64,000 nt of DNA from Halomarina litorea (GTDB lineage Archaea > Halobacteriota > Halobacteria > Halobacteriales > Haloarculaceae). A program made the position numbers and the translations under genes. The stretch is from contig NZ_CP100448.1 in assembly GCF_024227715.1 (NCBI RefSeq), positions 930,001 through 994,000 of the forward strand, written 5' to 3'. Positions 52,962 to 61,186 of this stretch are shown one piece after another. Numbering within the stretch: the stretch's first letter is position 1; the number at the start of each line of letters is the position of its first letter. The notes under the pieces were generated by a model, which was not told the origin of the DNA, searched no databases, and saw nothing but the letters and a program-made list of their open reading frames with translations.

Positions 52962-53309
52962 TTACAGGAGGGCGGCGATGTCCGCGGTGTTCGGGTGGAC
53001 GAACACGCGTTCGCCGCGGCGGTCGACCTCCAGCAGGTCGCAGTCGGCCAGCATCGGCAGGTGGTTGTGGTACAGCGAGACGAGCACGCGGTCGGTGCGC
53101 TCGTCGTCGCCCTCGTCCTCGAACTCCTCGCCGACGACGGCCTCGGCCAGCGCGTCTATTTCTATCGCGTCGTCGTGCGTGGCCAGGACGCGCAGGGTGG
53201 CGCGACGGCGGGCGTTCGCGAAGACGCGACACAGCGCGTCGCGGGACTGTTCGCTCGTCTCGAACTGGGGCGGTCGGGCGGCGGCGATGGAAGTGGTCTG
53301 ACTCTCCAT
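52962..53309 (-). CDS. Winged-helix (ArsR-like) transcription regulator, DUF7344-type
   Basis: 115 residues. The pattern ALCRVFANARRRATLRVLATH, then IEIDALAEAVVG and VSLYHNHLPMLADCDLLEVDRRGERVFVHPN is the haloarchaeal winged-helix family in which the recognition helix is near the LYHNHLPML stretch. Such genes often sit beside KaiC or bat-like genes, as here (the KaiC gene is divergent, 173 bases away). Target unknown. Confidence 0.78.
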   Translation of the reverse strand: MESQTTSIAAARPPQFETSEQSRDALCRVFANARRRATLRVLATHDDAIEIDALAEAVVGEEFEDEGDDERTDRVLVSLYHNHLPMLADCDLLEVDRRGERVFVHPNTADIAALL

Positions 53310-53450
53310 ACGAACAGTCTCAAGATTGTACGCATTAGCTCAGCACCCCCAAGGATTTGGGACCGGGTCAGTCCGGCCCGGTGGTGGCGACGGGCTGATA
53401 GTTTCTCGAGGATGTCGGGGTCGACCCCGCGGCACCTCCCCGGTCGTAAC

Positions 53451-53460
53451 AGATATTACT
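53451..53460 (+). promoter_or_regulatory. TATA-like element of the KaiC-like gene
   Basis: AGATATTACT centred 27 bases before ATG 53483; GCCTCC-like sequence between is not a Shine-Dalgarno. Confidence 0.45.
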
Positions 53461-53482
53461 ACCTCCTGTCTCGGTTGGTTTC

Positions 53483-55057
53483 ATGAGTGAGGCGCTGGAA
53501 CGTGTCTCGACGGGTATCGACGGGCTCGACGAGGTGCTCTACGGGGGGTTCATCCAGAACCGGACGTACATGATTCGGGGAGAACCGGGCGCGGGCAAGA
53601 GCATCCTCGGACTCCACTTCCTCGTGGAGGGGGTCGCCGCGGGCGAGGACGTCATGTACGTGAACATGGAGGAACCCGTCCGCGAGATACGCGAGAACGC
53701 GGCGTCGCTCGGCGTCGACGTCTCGGACATCGACTTCCTCGATATGAGTCCCGACTCGGAGTTCTTCACCGAGGACCTCTCGTACGACATCTTCAGCCCC
53801 GACGAGGTAGAAGGCGACGTCCTCACCGACCGCATCACCGAACGGGTCCGGGAGGAGTCGCCGACGCGCATCTTCGTCGACCCCATCACGCAGATGCGAC
53901 AGCTCTCGCCGGACGAGTTCCAGTTCCGCAAGGAGGTGCTGTCGTTCATGCGGTTCCTGAAAGAGCAGGGGGCGACGGTGGTGTTCACCTCGCAGGCGAC
54001 GCAGGCGACGCCGGACGACGACCTGCAGTTCATGTGCGACGGCGTGGTCGAACTCGACCGCACCTCGCGCGGCCGGACCGTCTCGGTATCGAAGTTCCGC
54101 GGGTCCGGCGTCGAGAACGGCGACCACGCCCTCAGCATCTCCGACGAGGGGATGACCGTCTACCCGCGTATCGTCCCACGCGACTACGAGAAGGAGTTCT
54201 TCGCCGAGTCCATCCCGTCGGGGGTGCCGGAACTCGACCAACTGCTCAACGGCGGCCTCGAGCGTGGCACCGTCACCATCGTCTCCGGGTCGCCCGGCGT
54301 CGGCAAGACGACCACCGGCCTCCAGTACATGAAGGAGGCCGCGGGTCGCGGCGAGCGCTCCGTCGTGTATTCCTTCGAGGAGGCCCGGAGCACGCTCGTC
54401 CACCGCTGTGAGTCCATCAACATGCCCATCACGGACATGATGGACCGCGGGACGCTCGCCATCGAGGAGGTGGAGGCGCTCCAGCTCTCGGCGACCGAGT
54501 TCGCTCACGCCGTCCGCGAGGAGGTCGAAGAGCGTGACGCCCGCATCGTCATGATCGACGGCGTCGAGGGGTACAAGCAGGCCCTGCGCGACGAGAACGA
54601 CAACCTGACGCGCGAACTCCACTCGCTCTGTCGCTTCCTCAAGAACATGGGAGTGACCGTCATCCTCATGAACGAGATACGCACCATCACGGGCGACTTC
54701 ACGCTCACCCAGGAGGGGCTGTCGTACCTCTCGGACACCATCGTCTTCATCCAGCACATCGAGATGGACTCGCGGATGCGGAAGGTCATCGGCGTCCTGA
54801 AGAAACGCACGAGCGACTTCGAGCGGACCGTCCGTGAGTTCCGCATCACCGAGTACGGCATCCGTATCGGCGAACCGCTGACGGGTCTCGACGGCATCCT
54901 CACCGGGAACCCGACGCGCGCGCCAGGTGACGACGCTTTCGCCCACGACTCTGCGGCCGAATCGTTCCCTCCAAGGGCTGACCAGATCCCCGACGGCCAC
55001 GGCGGACCTGACGGGTCGTCACGCTGGCTCGACGCCGACCGAGACCGATCGCAGTGA
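53483..55057 (+). CDS. KaiC-like RecA-superfamily ATPase with two KaiC domains
   Basis: 524 residues. First domain (about 1-230) has Walker A GEPGAGKSI and TRIFVDPITQM as Walker B region; second (about 240-485) has GSPGVGKTT and IVMIDGVEGY. A proline/acid-rich tail of about 40 residues follows. Haloarchaeal KaiC-like proteins are signalling ATPases rather than clock proteins in most cases. The stop overlaps the start of the downstream sensor/regulator (GTGA), so ATPase and regulator are co-translated, strongly suggesting a signalling pair. Confidence 0.9.
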   Translation: MSEALERVSTGIDGLDEVLYGGFIQNRTYMIRGEPGAGKSILGLHFLVEGVAAGEDVMYVNMEEPVREIRENAASLGVDVSDIDFLDMSPDSEFFTEDLSYDIFSPDEVEGDVLTDRITERVREESPTRIFVDPITQMRQLSPDEFQFRKEVLSFMRFLKEQGATVVFTSQATQATPDDDLQFMCDGVVELDRTSRGRTVSVSKFRGSGVENGDHALSISDEGMTVYPRIVPRDYEKEFFAESIPSGVPELDQLLNGGLERGTVTIVSGSPGVGKTTTGLQYMKEAAGRGERSVVYSFEEARSTLVHRCESINMPITDMMDRGTLAIEEVEALQLSATEFAHAVREEVEERDARIVMIDGVEGYKQALRDENDNLTRELHSLCRFLKNMGVTVILMNEIRTITGDFTLTQEGLSYLSDTIVFIQHIEMDSRMRKVIGVLKKRTSDFERTVREFRITEYGIRIGEPLTGLDGILTGNPTRAPGDDAFAHDSAAESFPPRADQIPDGHGGPDGSSRWLDADRDRSQ

Positions 55058-57153
55058 CCGACCCGTCATCGGGGGACGACGGGACACACGCGGTCGCGGC
55101 CGAACGCTGCGGCGACCGGCAGCGACCCCTCCTCGGGGGACCGACGGGGACGCCGCGCGTCGTCGTCTTCGTCGCCCACGACGAGAACCGGCGGCTCCTC
55201 GCGGAGTGGCTGGCGACCGACTACGACGTGGTGACGGCGTCGTCGCCCGACGACCTCGACGGGTCGTTCGACCTCGCCGTCGTCGACCGGGTCGCCCTCG
55301 CCCACCACGAGGAACCGCTGATGGAGCGAAAGCGCCGCGAACGACCCGTCCTGTTGCCCTTCCTGTTCGTCGTCTCCCAGCAGGAACTCGACCGTCTCGG
55401 GCCGGGCGTCTGGGAACAGATCGACGGCGTCGTCCGCGAACGGGTGGACGAACTCATCACCACGCCCATTAAGAAGGCGGAACTGGAGGGTCGGCTCTCA
55501 AACCTGCTCAACTCGCGGGAGCTCTCCCTGCGACTCCGTGACCAGCGCGAGCAGTACCGCCGCCTGCTGTCCGTCGCGCCGGAGACCATCACCACCGTCG
55601 ACTCCGACGGGACCGTCCGGTACCTCAACAGCCGCGGGGCGGAACTGTTCGGCGTCGACGACCCCGAGGCGCTCTACGGCGAGTCGCTGTTCGACGCGAT
55701 TCACGAGGCGGACCGCGAGGCGGTGCGGTCGCTCGTCGGTGGCGTCGGCGACTCCGACGAGTGCGCCCCGGGCGAGGCGACCGGGGACGACGGTCCCCGC
55801 GGGGCCATCGAGGCGCGCGTGGTGACGGACGGCGAGGTCAGCCACGCGGAACTCATCGCCGCGGCCATCACCTACGATCGCCGGCCAGCCGTCCAACTCG
55901 TCGTCCGCGACGTCACCGAGCGCCACCTCCGCGAACAGGAGATAACCCGCCAGCGCGACGCGCTGCGGACGCTCGACCGGTTGAACGCCCTCATCCGCGA
56001 CATCGACCAGGGGCTCGTCAGGGCGACGGACCGCGCGGAGATAGAGCACACCGTCTGCGACCGCCTCGTCGGGAGCGGGCGGTACGTCGCCGCGTGGATC
56101 GGGACCGACAGCGCGACGCGACACGCCGTCACCCCGCACGCCGCGACGGGGGCGGCCGACGACTACCTCGACGAGGTGGTCATCTCGACGGGTGGCGGCG
56201 ACGGCGTCCGCGACCCCGTCGGACAGGCCCTCGCCACGCGGTCGGTCGTCGTCGTGGACGACCTGCAGGCGACGGAGGGGGGCCGGTGGCAGGCGGCCGC
56301 CGCAGCCCAGGGATTCGGCGCGGCCATCGCCGTTCCGCTCACCTACGAGGACACGCAGTACGGGGCGCTCGGCCTGTTCGCCGACCGCCCCGGCGCGTTC
56401 GAGGACGCGGACGAGGTGTCGGTCCTCGAGGAACTGGGCGAGACCATCGGCCACGCGGTCAACGCCGCCGAGAGCCGCCGCGCCCTGCTGGCGGACCGGG
56501 TCGTCGAACTGGAGTTCGCCATCGATCAACCCGACTCCGCGCTCCACCACATCTCGGCGGACATCGACTGCCAGTTCCGCTTGGAGGGCGTCGTCGCCGC
56601 GACCAACGGGTCGTTCTTGGAGTACTTCGCCGTCGTGGACTGCGACCCCGAGGCGGTGCTGGAACAGGCCGAGACCGAACCCGCCATCAGCTACGCCCGG
56701 TTCGTGGGCGAACACGGGGGGGAGGCGCTCTTCGAGTTCGTCTTCGACGAGGAGCAGGTAGTACAGGCGTTCGGCCGACTCGGCGCGCGCGTCGTGGACC
56801 TCGTCGTCGAGGACGGGCGCTACGAGGTGACCGTCGAACTCCCCTTCGAGAGCGATATCCACGCCATCACGACGGGGCTCCAGGAACGCTACGAGGCGGC
56901 GAGCCTCCTCGCCCAGCGCGAGACGGAACACGCGCTCACCTCGCGCCATGAGCTCTGGGCGTCGTTTCAGGAACGGCTCACCGACCGCCAGTGGGAGGTC
57001 GTCCAGACGGCGTTCTTCGCGGGGTTCTTCGACTGGCCCCGCTCCAGCACCGGCGAGGAAGTCGCGGAGTCCCTCGACGTCTCGCCGTCGACGTTCCACG
57101 AGCACCTCCGGGCCGCCGAGCGGAAACTGCTCGAGGCACTGCTGGAGGGCTAG
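55054..57153 (+). CDS. Multidomain sensor/regulator: receiver-HalX-PAS-GAF-bacterio-opsin-activator with HTH-10
   Basis: 699 residues. Order by sequence: degenerate response-receiver (about 33-130, phospho-acceptor region LAVVDRVALAH) with a HalX-like helix pair (KKAELEGRLSNLLNSREL), PAS (about 165-290), GAF (about 300-475, containing IAVPLTYEDTQYGALGL), a bacterio-opsin-activator N-terminal domain (about 500-635) and HTH-10 at the end (LTDRQWEVVQTAFFAGFFDWPR, then VSPSTFHEHLRAAERKLL). It is a one-protein sensor and DNA-binding regulator that probably takes signal from KaiC. GTG start overlapping the upstream stop. Confidence 0.88.
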   Translation: MTDPSSGDDGTHAVAAERCGDRQRPLLGGPTGTPRVVVFVAHDENRRLLAEWLATDYDVVTASSPDDLDGSFDLAVVDRVALAHHEEPLMERKRRERPVLLPFLFVVSQQELDRLGPGVWEQIDGVVRERVDELITTPIKKAELEGRLSNLLNSRELSLRLRDQREQYRRLLSVAPETITTVDSDGTVRYLNSRGAELFGVDDPEALYGESLFDAIHEADREAVRSLVGGVGDSDECAPGEATGDDGPRGAIEARVVTDGEVSHAELIAAAITYDRRPAVQLVVRDVTERHLREQEITRQRDALRTLDRLNALIRDIDQGLVRATDRAEIEHTVCDRLVGSGRYVAAWIGTDSATRHAVTPHAATGAADDYLDEVVISTGGGDGVRDPVGQALATRSVVVVDDLQATEGGRWQAAAAAQGFGAAIAVPLTYEDTQYGALGLFADRPGAFEDADEVSVLEELGETIGHAVNAAESRRALLADRVVELEFAIDQPDSALHHISADIDCQFRLEGVVAATNGSFLEYFAVVDCDPEAVLEQAETEPAISYARFVGEHGGEALFEFVFDEEQVVQAFGRLGARVVDLVVEDGRYEVTVELPFESDIHAITTGLQERYEAASLLAQRETEHALTSRHELWASFQERLTDRQWEVVQTAFFAGFFDWPRSSTGEEVAESLDVSPSTFHEHLRAAERKLLEALLEG

Positions 57154-57156
57154 GGG

Positions 57157-57636
57157 TCAGAGTCCGAGCGCCGCCCCCGCCGTCGCGAGCGCAGACGGCC
57201 CGTACCAGACGACGCCCGCGGCGACGGCCAGTTCGACCGCCGTCACCGCGAGTGTCACCGCGTTGGCGAACCGACTGCTCGTCGCCACGCCTGTCGGGAG
57301 GCTGTACTCCTTCGGGAAGGGATAGAACAGGGCGATACCCCGCTTGCTCCCCACCACGTCGAGGACGTAGTGGGTGAGGACGCCCACCCAGACCCAGTGG
57401 AGGTTGTCGAAGGCGAACGGGAACGCGAGGAACACCCCCAGCGTGAGGAGGTTGTGGAGGGTCTTGCGGTGGCTCCCGAAGGCGGTGTCGACGTCGGGGA
57501 ACAGCGCACCGAGGACAACGGGGACGGTCACCGCGGCGACGGTCCGCAGGGTCTCCGTTCCGCCGGACGGTTCGAGGATGAACCCCAACCCGACGCCGAG
57601 GAGGAGGCCGTTGATGACGTGTCCGTCCTTGTTCAC
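57157..57636 (-). CDS. YdjM-like membrane-bound metal-dependent hydrolase (DUF457)
   Basis: 159 residues, three or four hydrophobic segments. The GALFPDVDTAF and SHRKTLHNLL motifs (Asp, and H-R-x2-x-H-N) are the PF04307 metal-site signature, and HYVLDVVGSK a further conserved segment. Starts at GTG 57636 with a TATA-like GTTTTAGG 25 bases upstream. Substrate and biological role are not known for the archaeal members. Confidence 0.8.
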   Translation of the reverse strand: MNKDGHVINGLLLGVGLGFILEPSGGTETLRTVAAVTVPVVLGALFPDVDTAFGSHRKTLHNLLTLGVFLAFPFAFDNLHWVWVGVLTHYVLDVVGSKRGIALFYPFPKEYSLPTGVATSSRFANAVTLAVTAVELAVAAGVVWYGPSALATAGAALGL

Positions 57637-57689
57637 GCCCGTCGGTGGCGCGAGCGCGCCTAAAACGTTGTCTCTCTCCGGGTGGCGAC

Positions 57690-58214
57690 TCAACCGGACT
57701 CGATTCGCTCCAGCAGGTCCGTGAGCGCCCGGTCGACGAACCCCGCCTTCACCTCCTCGCGTGTGCCCTCCACGACGTGCCGTTTCACCGTGGTCCGCGA
57801 CTCGCCGGTCCCCCACGGCGCGGCGTTCGCGACGCCGACGTACACCGTCCCGACCGGGTCCTCGTCGGTGCCGCCGTCGGGCCCCGCGATGCCCGTCGTC
57901 GCCAGCCCCCACGTCGCGTCGGCGGTGTCACAGACCGCGCGGGCCATCTGCCGGGCGACGGGTTCGCTCACCGCGCCGTGGTCGTCCAGCGTCTCCCGCG
58001 AGATGGCCAGCAGGTCCCGTTTGGCGTCGTAGGAGTACGAGACCACGCTCCGGTCGAAGTAGTCGCTCGCCCCCGACACGTCCGTGATGCGGGACCCGAC
58101 GAGACCGCCCGTACACGACTCGGCGATAGCGAGCGTGGCGTCTCGTTCGCGGAGGACCTCGCCGACCCGCTTCTCGATGGGTTCGTCGTCGCCGTCACCG
58201 CTCTCGTCGCTCAT
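57690..58214 (-). CDS. CinA-family (nicotinamide-nucleotide amidohydrolase-like) protein
   Basis: 174 residues, CinA C-terminal domain only. Signature AIAESCTGGLVGSRITDVSGASDYF is followed by SYSYDAKRDLLAIS, then ATTGIAGPDGGT. The stand-alone domain is NMN amidohydrolase in bacteria (deamidation of nicotinamide mononucleotide); this is the likely role here but not proved for archaea. The 13-residue acidic N-terminal extension is haloarchaeal. Confidence 0.88.
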   Translation of the reverse strand: MSDESGDGDDEPIEKRVGEVLRERDATLAIAESCTGGLVGSRITDVSGASDYFDRSVVSYSYDAKRDLLAISRETLDDHGAVSEPVARQMARAVCDTADATWGLATTGIAGPDGGTDEDPVGTVYVGVANAAPWGTGESRTTVKRHVVEGTREEVKAGFVDRALTDLLERIESG

Positions 58215-58298
58215 ACCCCACCCTCGCCTGGACGGGGAAAGAATCGTTCGCCCCTACGTGTACAGAAGACCTATACCTCGGTTCCGACCGCACTCCCC

Positions 58299-58847
58299 AT
58301 GCCCGGCGCACGCGTCACCCGCGGCGAGCGAGTCGCCCTCCGAACCCTCGAACGCGGGGACCTGTCGTTCGTCCAGCGCGCCTGTACCGACCCCGACCTC
58401 AGATACCCCCTCGGGACTCCCGTCAAGAACCGGACGGAACTGGAGGAGGGCTTCGAAGACCGCTCGGACGACCGTTTCGTCGTCTGTCTCGACGCGCCGG
58501 ACGCCCCACCCGGCGCGCCCGACGAGGGCGACACGGAGCCAATCGGCGTCGTGAGCGTTCAGGACGCCGACTGGAAGCGCCCGGAACTGGGCTACTGGCT
58601 CGTCCCGTCGGTCCACGGCGAAGGATACGGCACGGAGGCCGTCTCGCTGGCCGTCGACTACACCTTTCGGACCTACGACGTGCCCGCAATCGGCGCCGGG
58701 GCGTTCGCCTCGAACGACGCCTCGCGGGGCCTGCTCGAATCGCTCGGGTTCACCGAGGAGGGCTGTCGTCGGAAGTTCATGTACGTCGACGGGGAGTACC
58801 GCGACATGGTCCAGTACGGCCTGCTCCGCGAGGAGTGGCGCGGGTAG
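58299..58847 (+). CDS. GNAT-family acetyltransferase (RimJ/RimL-type)
   Basis: 182 residues. VALRTLERGDLSFVQRACTDP is the N-terminal RimJ/RimL signature, ELGYWLVPSVHGEGYGTEAV contains motif A (Q/R-x2-G-x-G/A, here HGEGYGTEA), and SRGLLESLGFTEEGCRRKFM is motif B. Acts on an unknown amine, possibly a ribosomal protein N-terminus or small metabolite. TATA-like ACCTATACC at 58270-58278 precedes the ATG by about 25 bases. Confidence 0.88.
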   Translation: MPGARVTRGERVALRTLERGDLSFVQRACTDPDLRYPLGTPVKNRTELEEGFEDRSDDRFVVCLDAPDAPPGAPDEGDTEPIGVVSVQDADWKRPELGYWLVPSVHGEGYGTEAVSLAVDYTFRTYDVPAIGAGAFASNDASRGLLESLGFTEEGCRRKFMYVDGEYRDMVQYGLLREEWRG

Positions 58848-58905
58848 GTCGCGGGGGTAGGTGAGAGAGCGAAAGAACGACGACGCCCCGTGTACCACTC
58901 GCGGC

Positions 58906-60006
58906 ATGGACTTCGACCGGCCCGTCTTCTTCGACGTGATGGCCTACGCCGACGCCGCCGAGGGCGACGTGGTTGACATGGTCAGCGGCAACCCCGACTG
59001 GGAGCCACCCGAGGCCCTGCGGGAGGGCCTCCGCGAGTACGCCGACGGCCCGCCCGCCGACTTCCAGTACCCGCCGAGCGAGGGCCTCGGCGACCTCCGC
59101 GAGGAGATAGCGACGCGGCGCGGGGTGGACGTCGACCGCGTGGTCGTCACGAACGGCGGCGGCGAGGCGAACTACCTCGCGATGGCCTGCGGGCTGGACG
59201 CCTTCTCGGGGACCGAGACGCTCCTCACGGACCCCACCTACCCCTACTACCCGGACCGCGCGGCGATGCTCGGCTCCGAGGTGCGGTACGTCCCCGTCGG
59301 CCCGACGGGAGACCTCGACCCCGCGGACGTGCGCGAACGCGCCAGCGAGGACACCGCCCTCGTCGTCGTCAACTCGCCGAACAACCCGACCGGGGCGGTG
59401 TACGACGCCGACACCGTCGCGGAACTCGTCGGAATCGCCGAGGAGCACGACGCCCTCCTCGTGAGCGACGAGGTGTACGACCACTTCGACTACTCCGGGC
59501 GCTTCGCCAGCGCACTCGCCGTCGAATCCGAGAACCGCGTCGTCACCGGGTCGTTCTCGAAGTCGATGGCCATCACGGGCCTCCGGGTGGGCTACGCGAT
59601 TCTCCCCGAGGCGCTGGTAGGACCGGCGCGCGCCCGCCACATGCTCGTGAACGTCGCTGGGAGCCACCCGGGGCAGCGTGCCGTCCTCTCCGCGCTTCGC
59701 GACACCGGGCCGGAGTACTACGAGGCCAACCGGGACCTGCTCCGCGAGCGAGTCCGCGTGTTCACCGACGCCCTCGACAGGGCGGGCGCGGAGTACGTCG
59801 TCCCCGACGGCGCGTTCTACGTCCTCGCGCGCTTCGAGGGGATGGAGGGCACCCTCGACAACGCGAAACGGCTCGTCGACGAGACGGGCGTGGCGGGGAT
59901 GCCCGGCGACGCGTTCGGCGAGACGACCAGCGGGTGGTTCCGCTACGCGCTCGTGACCGACCGGGTGGAGGAGGCCGCCGAGCGACTGGCCGAGTCGATG
60001 GGCTGA
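58906..60006 (+). CDS. Class I/II PLP-dependent aminotransferase
   Basis: 366 residues. PLP lysine Lys219 in GSFSKSMAITGLRVGYA, NSPNNPTGAVYD, and DEVYDHFDYSGRF motifs, substrate Arg in FRYALV near the C-terminus. Smaller than typical AspC; the opening VVDMVSGNPDWEPPEALR resembles the archaeal/bacterial aromatic or alanine-type group. It lies 58 bases after the GNAT gene. Substrate not decidable; DapC activity is one of several possibilities for each aminotransferase in the window. Confidence 0.9.
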   Translation: MDFDRPVFFDVMAYADAAEGDVVDMVSGNPDWEPPEALREGLREYADGPPADFQYPPSEGLGDLREEIATRRGVDVDRVVVTNGGGEANYLAMACGLDAFSGTETLLTDPTYPYYPDRAAMLGSEVRYVPVGPTGDLDPADVRERASEDTALVVVNSPNNPTGAVYDADTVAELVGIAEEHDALLVSDEVYDHFDYSGRFASALAVESENRVVTGSFSKSMAITGLRVGYAILPEALVGPARARHMLVNVAGSHPGQRAVLSALRDTGPEYYEANRDLLRERVRVFTDALDRAGAEYVVPDGAFYVLARFEGMEGTLDNAKRLVDETGVAGMPGDAFGETTSGWFRYALVTDRVEEAAERLAESMG

Positions 60007-60078
60007 CCGTGACCCCCGCTGACAGGAGGTGCAACGCGCTACCAACGAGTACACAAGCCTCGGTCGGGTAGCGCCGGT

Positions 60079-61185
60079 ATGAGCTCCATCGAGGTCGAGG
60101 CGGTCGACTCTCTCGACGCCGACGAGGTGACGCCGGAGGGCCTCGACGCCCCCGAGTACGTCCTCTACGGCGGGAAGGGCGGCGTCGGGAAGACGACGAT
60201 GGCCGCGGCGTCGGCGCTCGCCAGCGCCAACGACGGGACGGCGACGCTGGCCATCTCGACCGACCCAGCCCACTCGCTGTCGGACGTCCTGGAAACCGAC
60301 ATTCCGAGCGAACCGACCAGAATCCGGGAGGACATGCCGCTCTACGCGGTCGAAATCGACCCCGAGGCGGCGGACTCGCCGCTGGAGAGTGCCGGTCTCG
60401 GGATGGGGGCGGGCGGTGCGGGTGGACCGGGCGGCGCGGGTTCGGACGACGGTGGCGACGGCCCCCTCGGCGGCATGGGCGTCGGCGAGGGACTGGGACA
60501 GGCCGACGCGATGTTCGGCGGGATGAACCCCATGTCGGCGGGCGCGATGCCCGGCGCGGACGAGACGGCGGCGATGCAGTTGCTCCTCGAGTACCTCGAC
60601 GACGACCGGTTCGACCGCGTCGTCGTGGACACCGCGCCGACGGGCCACACGCTCCGCCTCCTCCAGCTCCCGGAGGCGCTCGACTCGATGATGGGTCGCG
60701 TCCTCCAGTTCCGCGAGCAGATGAGCGGGATGCTCGGCGACATGCCCGGTCCGTTCGGGGACGGGGACGCTGCCGACGTGGACGGCCTGCGCGAGTTCGC
60801 CGACAGAATCGAACGCCTCCGCGCCGCGTTGCAGGACCCCGAACGGACCGACTTCCGAGTCGTGATGGTCCCCGAGCGCCTGAGCGTCGTCGAGTCCGAA
60901 CGCCTCATCCGGGAGCTGGACGACTTCGGCATCCCCGTCTCGACGGTGGTGGTAAACCGGGTGACGGAGGACCTCGAGAACGTCGTCGACGTGGAGAGCG
61001 GGTGGGTCGTCAGCCCGAACCCCGAGAACTGCGAGTTCTGTGCGAAGCGCTGGGAGAGCCAGCAGGAGGCGCTCTCGCGGGCGCAGGAGGTGTTCCGGGG
61101 CCACGATGTGAAGCGGGTCCCGCTGTTCGCCGAGGAGGTCAGCGGCGAGACGATGCTGCGCGTCGTCGCGGCCTGCCTCGCCTGA
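60079..61185 (+). CDS. ArsA/Get3-family ATPase
   Basis: 368 residues. P-loop GGKGGVGKTT (31-40), switch I STDPAHSLSDVL, switch II DTAPTGHTLRLL, and CxxC (CEFC in NPENCEFCAKRW), which in Get3/TRC40 binds zinc at the dimer interface. Between switch I and II, residues about 105-160 form a Gly/Met-rich region, the place where Get3 has its hydrophobic client-binding helices. Function as a tail-anchored-protein targeting or metal-related ATPase is inferred from family; arsenite export is unlikely without ArsB. Confidence 0.9.
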   Translation: MSSIEVEAVDSLDADEVTPEGLDAPEYVLYGGKGGVGKTTMAAASALASANDGTATLAISTDPAHSLSDVLETDIPSEPTRIREDMPLYAVEIDPEAADSPLESAGLGMGAGGAGGPGGAGSDDGGDGPLGGMGVGEGLGQADAMFGGMNPMSAGAMPGADETAAMQLLLEYLDDDRFDRVVVDTAPTGHTLRLLQLPEALDSMMGRVLQFREQMSGMLGDMPGPFGDGDAADVDGLREFADRIERLRAALQDPERTDFRVVMVPERLSVVESERLIRELDDFGIPVSTVVVNRVTEDLENVVDVESGWVVSPNPENCEFCAKRWESQQEALSRAQEVFRGHDVKRVPLFAEEVSGETMLRVVAACLA

Positions 61186-61186
61186 C

